DNA from: Sipunculus nudus
Lineage: Eukaryota; Annelida; Sipuncula; Golfingiida; Sipunculidae
Reading direction: 5' to 3'
Assembly: GCA_026874595.1 (NCBI GenBank)
Contig: CM049307.1
Span: 42,294,362-42,358,361 of the forward strand
Length of the DNA stretch: 64,000 nt
Below are positions 51,701 through 60,700 of the stretch, piece by piece; within the stretch, counting starts at the first letter, position 1, and every line of letters starts with the position of its first letter. The notes beneath the pieces are model-generated. The model was not told the origin of the DNA. It searched no databases and saw only the letters and a list, made by a program, of their open reading frames with translations. Position numbers and translations under genes: made by a program.

Positions 51701-54700
51701 AAGACAAAGACAAAAGTGGATATCTTTTTTTGATGAAAATATCACAGCTGATCTTTTTTTTTCATTTTGTGAATATAAAACATAGTGCATAAAAAGCATT
51801 CTTCATTTACCAACTGAAAATTTAACTCTGTATACAATCAGACCTGAAGTCAGATGTTATGTAAAATTTGGCTTTGTTAGGTGGAACATATTTTTTTTTT
51901 ATCTAACAACAACAATATTGGATTATGTTGTCTGCTGCAGTTTTTCCATTCATATTTTCTTTTTGAAAACTGCCTTAATTAATACCTGGAGGAATAAAAC
52001 TTTCTTTGTAAATTTATCACCAAAAATGTAATCCTGCTCTTGTGTTTTTTCTAGGCTACATAGGGCTATTCACACATTAGATCCACATATTCATAAATTC
52101 ATGTTTAAATTATTGAAAGAAAAAAAGACATTTAATTTTTAAATGATTCTACATTACCATAAAATCAGCTGTACAGAATTATACCTGAATAATTAACTAA
52201 GTCAATTCAGTCTGATTTGTACAGCAGACTGAAAGGTCAGGGTAGTGGCCAGGTTGTCGACAACTGTTTGCTGCACAAGGACTCCGTTTTAATGCTGTTT
52301 ACTACACTGTGTCCCATCTTTCTTATATCTCTGACAAGATTGGACAATTTCTGTCTGCATATTATAAACTTGTGATCAATCATGCAAAAATGTAACCAAT
52401 TAAATGACAGAAGCATAATTGGACTAGATGTATTCAACTGAAAGCCTGGTCATTGAGAAATTAGAAGGGAGGTCCTGTGGCCTAGTGTTCTCAAAATCAA
52501 TAGGAATCTTAATACCTCTCCTAGTATGTGACCCATGTGTGAAAGACAGGTTTGAGATGAAATCTTTGGCTTAATTTGTGTCTATAAGCTTTTTCAAGAA
52601 ACTGATCTTGTGACCTTGACCACTGACCTTGTGATTTCAAAATCAATATGCTTTTGACTTTAACTACATGCAAGTGTGCTGTATGGTAAGGAAAGAAGAT
52701 TTGGAATAAAAACTTTGCCATAAATGCATCCACAAAGCTTTTTAAAGAAGTGGGTCATGTGACCATGAACTTTGACCTTGTGACCTCAAATATTGCAGCA
52801 ACGTTCTTCTATTTGTAGGTGAGCTGTACATTAAGTATAGAATATTTGGGATGAAAACTTTGACCTTAAATAAATCCACAAGCTTAATAAAAAAGTGAAT
52901 CCTAAGACCCTGAATGCTTACCTTGTGACCTCAAAACATAAAGGGTTCTTTCTGTAGTGGTAGGTGAATTTTATGTGAAAGACAGAAGACTTTGGACAAA
53001 GAGTCTGGCTTAAAATTAATAAACCAATAACAAAATAACTGCCAATAACCTGAATGATTGTGTCACTATATTCCTTCATGCAACTTTGTTTGGAGAGGAT
53101 AATTATGAAATGATACAATTCCAAGTGCTCCTACAAATAACAGAAATGTAGTAAACAATTAGACCCTACAAAAAAAAAATAACAAAATTTACCAATCTAC
53201 AAAGCTGATAAGATAGGAGAAAAGTGGTTAAAAACAAGGTGGGGAAAGCAGGACTTGATATCAATAATTAACAATGACTTACCATTGTCAAAGCATATGT
53301 TGCCTAGGGCCCTGCATGCCTGGATACTCGTGTCTATGTTTGTCTCCTTCAGTAGGTTTACTAGAGGCTGGACCAGGTTATGCTGTACACATGGCAACCG
53401 TACTGACTCTGTAAATAAAAAGAAATACATTGAAATCATCTCATTATTCAACTTGAATCATATTACCGTAATAGTTCAACTTTGGGTGCCCTTTGGCTTT
53501 TGGCATTTTGTAGTAATACTTAAGTAATGCTGAATGTTTTCAACAAGTGGCAAAGTCAGACCAATATTAGGACTTCAACATATGAGAATGAAATTTATTA
53601 TTAAAAAGAATGGATTTTATATTTTCTGACTTTTTCAATGGCTATTCATGAAGTGATGGCATTCCATGGTTTCTTCTCGCTTATGATATATTTTATAATA
53701 TTAATATCATCTGCACAAACATCAATTCGGCATCTGTAGCAAAGTTTCCTTGACCCCATTATTTACCACTTATTTTGAATATAAAAGGAAACTATTAGCT
53801 GTAAAAATTTACATTTTTATACACATTAAGTGTTGAACATTTATTTTCTACAGCTCTGTGTTTCCTTAAAAAGGTAAGGGGGGTTGGGGTTTATGGTCGG
53901 ATATCCCCAAAGATGTCAGTCTCATCCATCTTTACACTTTGCCTTCCCGGTCTGTTGGGCTTGTTCATTCTTGTAGCTTTTCTCGGCTCCCTGGGGAGCA
54001 TACAACCCAAGCAGCCATATCAAGCGCCAGAAGGTTATTTGTTTTACATTAGACTTCCTCCCATGACCAGTACTCATTAACTTCTGGGTCGAGAGAGCGC
54101 ATCCTTGTGGATAAGACCTTGCCTAGGAGTCTTAACACAGACGGTGGTCAGAACGGGACTCCAACCCACAACCTTATGGTCACAAGTCCAGCACCCATAA
54201 CCATTATGCCACCACGTACCACAAATTATTAATCATTATTATAATCTGAAGTGTGTTGAAGGCTGAAACAGGATATGTTTGAAGAATAAGCTTTTGAAGA
54301 TATAAAAGAAAACATCTTGACCTCCCTCGAGAAATAACTACTCTGACTTGATGGAAACAACAGATCAAGACCAGGATAGCTGTGTGTGCTCTTATTTTGA
54401 TTAATCTCTGACTAGATTTTAAATATTTTTACATTGGGTGCCTGGGTCACCTTAGAAGTACTCCACACATTAACGGACTGATATTTTGCAACATGGAGTC
54501 ACAGTGATAGCATGAACCTGCTGGAAGTTAAAAGCTGTAGAAACCTGAAAGTTAATGGAAATACTCAGCGGTCTATCACCGGAAGTAAATGCAAGTTAGA
54601 ATAATGGACTGAAAGTCCCGGGACACTTTGGGTTACTTTCAGAGTTTTTACTACAACAATCTCCATTTCTCCCATGAGGTGATTACTCTGGTCCGAGACC

Positions 54701-57700
54701 ATTTAGGGCCAAGCGTGAGATAGAGATAAGTAAATCAATAACGACCCTGAACTCTCCCATTTATCATCACCACTACGCATCCGACAAACTCACTGGGCCA
54801 ACAGCAGACCCAAGCTAGACTGTGAAAATTTTAGAAAATATTCTGCCAAGGAAATGCATGTCATGTGGCAAATGTTGGTTGAAATAAATTTAAAAAATAC
54901 ATACTTAAAATATGTTTTACCTTCTAATGCTATAACAGCAAAGCACTGCAAGTTAATTTTTTAAAATTTGTCTGGAAGGTTACTGCTTTGTAATTTTTTT
55001 CAAATTATGAAAATATTTCTGATATCCTTACTTCTTGATATGGTATGTATGCTCAACACTAAATTTAGTCCATTTTCCATATCTTTAAGAATAATTTTAG
55101 GGATTTGTGCCATAGTATAAATTAGCAACATTACCAAGAGCCATATCTTCATTTTAAAAGGGCAAATTATATTCCACCAAAAGGGGAGCAGCAAATTCTT
55201 AGAAGAATAACTTTTGCTTGTATTGGCTTAAATAAAACCATAAGTCTCTCAAATTAAAGTAATTAATAAGTGAGGACTGAAAACAGTGTCCTGGTCAGTA
55301 TATCATAATATGGTCTAGTCAAGTTCATGTTCAAAAGCATGCACTTACTGCTATTCTATTTACTGTGTACAGTACCATGATTCAAAGTAGGTATTAAACA
55401 CCCAGAAGGACTTTCTGGTCAGTCCTGGCCAAGATTAAAACCGAAAAAAAAGAACTGCATAAAATCCTTGCTGGCTTAGGCAGACTACCATCAGGAAACT
55501 TTATTTTCTACAAAAATAATCATAAGAATGAATAACTAGATGTGTCAGAACGACACGAATGCCCCCGCCTGGGGCAAATTAGAAACATTTGTAAAATTTT
55601 GAAAATTTTTTTTAAGTTCAGGAGGTGCCGTATGGTAAAAATAAAAGGTCAACAAGGGCAAAATGCAAACTCGATCTGTAACGGGTCATTATCAAGCAAC
55701 ACACCAAAAATCATGCCAGTATATGCAGGCATTGTGAAAAAAAGTCCATACATGTGCATTTTCCATAAAAATTTCTGTCTTTCATGAAATTTTCTATGTT
55801 TAGGAGCTGTAAAACAATCAAAAGTAGGTAAACTGGGATGAAACGCGAACTTGATCTGTAACTGTCATTATCTGCCCACACATAAAAAATCAGGGTGGTA
55901 TTTGCAGGCATTGAGGAAAAAAAGTCAGTACATATGCATTTGTTATGAAAATTTCTATTTCTCATGAAACTTTCTATGTTCAGGAGCAGTCAAATGGTCA
56001 AAAGTAAGTCAACTGGGACAAAACAAGAACTCCATCTGTAACTGGTCATTATCTGCCTACACACCAAAAATCAGGCCCCCATCTGCAGGCACTGCGAAAA
56101 AAAGTCCATACATGTGCACTTTTTTATGAAATTTTCTATGTTAGAGCATCGTCAAACGGTCAAAAGTAGGTCAACTGGGACAAAACGTGAACTTGATCTG
56201 TAACTGGTCATTATCTGCCCACACACCAAAAATCAGGCCAATATCTGCAGGTATTGCGAAGAAAAGTCTGTACAAGTGTATTTGTCATGAAAATTTATAT
56301 TTTACATGAAATTTTCTATGTTCAGGAGCCGTAAAACAATCAAAAGTAGGTCAACTGGAACGAAACATGAACTTAATCTGTAACTGGTCAATATCTGCCC
56401 ACACACCAAAAATCAGGCCAATATCTGCAGGCATTGCAAAAAAAAGACCGTACATGTGTATTTGTCATGAAATTTCATATTTTTCATGAAATTTTCTATG
56501 TTCAGGAGCTGTAAAACAGTCAAAAGTAGGTCAACCGGGACGAAACGCGAACTCCATCTGTAACTGGTCTATATCTGCCCACACACCAAAAATCAGGCCA
56601 ATATCTGCAGGCATTGCGAAAAAAAAAGCCGTACATGTGTATCTGTCATGAATATTTCTATTTTTCATGAAATTTTCTAAGTTTAGGAGCCGTAAAACAG
56701 TCAAAAGTAGGTCAAGTGGGACAAAACGCGAACTCGATCTGTAACTGGTCATTATCTGCCTACACACCAAAAATCAGGCCAATATCTGCAGGCATTGCAA
56801 AAATAAGTCTGTACATGTGTATTTGTCATGAAATTTCTATTTTTCATGAAATTTTCTAAGTTTAGGAGCCGTAAAACAGTCAAAAGTAGGTCAAGTGGAA
56901 CAAAACACGAACTCGATCTGTAACTGGTCATTATCTGCCTACACACCAAAAATCAGGCCAATATCTGCAGGCATTGCAAAAATAAGTCTGTACATGTGTA
57001 TTTGTCATGAAATTTCTATTTTTCATGAAATTTTCTAAGTTTAGGAGCCGTAAAACAGTCAAAAGGAGGTCAACCGGGATGAAACGCGAACTCGATCTGT
57101 AACTGGTCTATATCTGCCCACACACAAAAAATCAGGCCGATATCTGCAGGCATTGCGAAAAAAAGTCTGTACAACTGTTTGATTTTGGAATGACGGAAGG
57201 ACCGAAGGACGGACATGGGTAAAACTATATGCCCCAGCCAGTTTGTGGCGGGGGCATAAAAAGAAGGTGTAAAAACAGCAATATTCAATTACAATATTGT
57301 AAGAGATAAATAAAATTCTTTGAAAACTGCTCTTAATGACAACCATTTTTTTCCATACCTCCTGAGCATATGACAGCTTTCTTGAAATGTCTGATGTGAC
57401 AGTAAAACCTTGAAATTACAACCATCAATCGGACTGCAATAAAGTGGTTGTATGTATTTTTTAGGTGGTCATCTAATCAAGTTCATCTTATCAGGACCAT
57501 GAACAAGTGGTTGTTAATTTGAAGTGGTCGCTAAACACAGGTGGCCATTAGGCAAAGTATTGCTGTACTCTCAATTTAATAACTAAATAAAAGTACCGGT
57601 AGTAATAACTTGGTAAATTGTCAACTATTCTGTTCAATCAAAATATCTTTTTTTACAAGTCAGTTCCTCTGAGTTTGGTTTGATGGTTCATTAACATTTG

Positions 57701-60700
57701 TATTAAATATGAAAATTTTCCCCAAACATGAGATGGATTGCTTTTATCATAAGTGATACATGTGTTTTTATATTCCCTTCACATGTCAAAGCACTGTCTA
57801 GGCACCCCGTCGTGGGGATACTCCAGTCCCCCTTGTCCTGATTTTGATGTGGTGTATGGCATCAGTATCGATCGCGGATCATGCCACTGCCTTGAATCTA
57901 TGGAGCTATGAATGTGTAATGATCCAGTGCATGCTTTTATAATAGCATCAGATGGCCATTGTAGGCTCTCAGTCTACAGGACTGCTGTATGTCAGGTTAT
58001 GCCAGAATCATATCAAATCAGTGTATTGTGCCAATGAATTAAAGCTTAATGTAAGACAGAAAGAGTAAACATCAATAATTACATAACAAAATTTAAAATC
58101 CTATATAACTTTTGTTTGCAAAAGGAGCTTTCAGCTACTTAGATCTAGATTTCATGTTAAAATTTTTCTGGGTCTTATATTTGTGATTTATTACCTGCAA
58201 ATGGCTAAGCTAGAACATTTTTTTTCTTATTCAATTTCTGCTGCGATTTCATGTTTTTTTTTAGAAATTTAATTACTGAAAACTGTGAGTCAATTAATTG
58301 TGAACCAGATTTCAACTAAAAATCCATTAACACAGAATTGACAAGAACTGCTTAACAAGGAAATAAATTTTTCTGTTACAATCTCCTTAGCAAGATTATT
58401 CATTTGAAAGGTTTATGACTTATTTCTGTAATCTGAATCTTCATTTCTAAAATGCAGGTAAGAAAATATGGCATTTACTCATTAATAAAAGACTGCCACA
58501 GGCAAATAAAGCAATTAATATCATAACAGAACAGCTGAATGAAAATATCACTTATGTCAAGAGATATGAAACACTGAGTTAAGAGCATCTGGCAGACAGA
58601 AGAAAAAGATGCAATTAGTTTTCATTCTGACAGGACTCAATTGTGCCCTCTTATTCTTAAGACAGGTTCAGGTATTCTGTCAATAACAGTGAGAGTAATC
58701 TGTTGAATATTTATAATTGCAAAATATTCATTAAATATATGGATAACATTTTGAAGATTAATACAAATTTATTTGGTCAGGGGAAGAACATACTGCATTA
58801 ACAAACAGAACAGGCTTTATGATATTGTAGTGTTTCATGCAAGAGAACTTACTATGATGATACTGAGTTTGTATTTTTGTTTGACATTGCATCTACACAA
58901 TTTAATCTTTTTTTTCCTATTATTATTGCAAAATTTTACATAAGCTCCCAATATAAATGTTTGTCTAAGGGAATCTAAACCTATGTATGCAGGTGGTTAA
59001 TTCAAAATATTGCAGTTTTGTCACATAATATATTTTGATTCATTGTGAGGTACACTAATGATTTCAAGACCCTTAACTTTTTATTTCAGTACTTTAAGCT
59101 CCATGTACTAGATATTTTTTTTTATAGCTGGCCTTGATGATACATATGCTAGTTATGTTTTTATTTACCTGTATAAGTCTAAAAAATGATCAATAAATAT
59201 AGGTAGTGTCACCACAGACATACCAAAAATTTCAAGCTTACAAAGAGATTTCACCAGGAGCTGCTTACATGTATTGCAGGAACTTCAAAGGTACTAGTTA
59301 ATGATTATTATTTGTGCTCTGATAATTGGGTGTGGTGTTAAAATGCAAAGGGTAAAAATGCCAGAGCTAAAACTTAGGGAGTTTACAATTAAAGCTTTGT
59401 TGGAAAGACCAGGTAGCCTTTAGGATGATGGGCAAAGGGTAATTGCTATGACTTAGCATGACCGAAGGTAAGCTCAGCTAAAAATTTTACAATACTTGTT
59501 AAAAATAACATATTATGATTCTTTACTGTTGGTGCTCTAACTCCTTGCCCTCCTCATGTTCTTTTAGAGATAATTTTGTTTTTAGTCAAGTGAAAAATGT
59601 CTGAAATAACGAGCTTGACTGCATCGGACATGAAAACAAGCTATCAACAGGACAAATGGTTTCTGCAAAGAGAAGCCAGCAAATTCTCTGCTTTTTACTG
59701 TCGGTAACCTTTATATGAAGAGTCAGGAATTCTTGTCACGGCAGAAGCTGATGGGAAAGAAACACTCTCTAATAGAAACACGAGGATTCAGCTCCCTAAC
59801 AACTGTACTGACTCTGTCTGGTAGGAAGGTTTTTGCCATCACAGAATACCAATTGTGAAATTTTTTCAGATTAAAAATAATGTGATTACTGGTCCCTAAA
59901 GTAAAAGAATAAATTAACTGGCTGGTCCCTGCCAATCTGCCAGTTCTCAAGTGAATTCAAGATGTCACCAGTGCCATCACTTACGGCAACTCAGATATTA
60001 TCCACATTTAAACTGACCAAAGTACAACTAACTCAAGTATCCATTATCAGTTAAAATAGCATAACCAAGATTTTATTTTATTGATCTGTCTCCAGTGATG
60101 TAGCCATTCTTTCCAGAAAGTCAGTTAATGCAACTACCTTTTCTTATTTTATTTTTTTTTTTGGTATCATCTGTAATTTCATATTACCTACATAATTAAC
60201 ATTTTTGTCTGTCCCTCATACACTTTTACATACAGCGTGACATGAATATAAAGTTTACAGTGAGAATGAATTGTTAATCAACTATACAATCGGGAGACCT
60301 AGACTTGCCACAATTATCCCTGAGCTAAGTGTTAGCTGAGATGGTCCATGACACAATTTAGTTATGTTACATTTAATAAATGCCACTTGTTATAAACAGG
60401 CATGACAGTCAACATGTGTGTGATCACTTGGCTGATATAATTACATATGGATTAAATGTGTCATGACAGAGGCCTAGTTTGACATATCAAACACCACACA
60501 GAAATGCATGAGAAGTTACATGAAAATCGATTTTGCATATTATTCTGATATGATTTTTTTTATTACATTTAGGTTTTATATGAACCAGGTGAAAGAGAAA
60601 AAAGGTTACGATTTCAAAAAGAATATTTCATTTGAAGAAGAAGTAAGACTTACAAACAAACTGAGATTTCTACTTTGATAAGAATTTATCTTAAAAATTA

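Larger units (their letters stand above)
27195..53282. other. Intron B-C (26 kb)
   Basis: The largest intron. It contains facing MITE-like repeats (28.65 and 29.63 kb), a 3.4-kb modular element (31.3-34.7 kb), a MITE (34.73-35.03 kb), a CpG-richer interval (35.86-39.2 kb), a fold-back (39.3 kb), a (TCA)n tract (40.3-41.2 kb), repeat copy 3 (43.4 kb), a SINE (45 kb), a possible LINE relic (45.9-46.6 kb), simple repeats (47.7-48.1 and 49.36-49.6 kb) and a gaccttgac repeat (52.54-53.0 kb). The remainder (for example 27.2-28.6, 35.04-35.8, 41.3-43.4, 48.1-49.3 and 50.2-52.5 kb) is AT-rich with nothing I can name. Confidence 0.65.
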
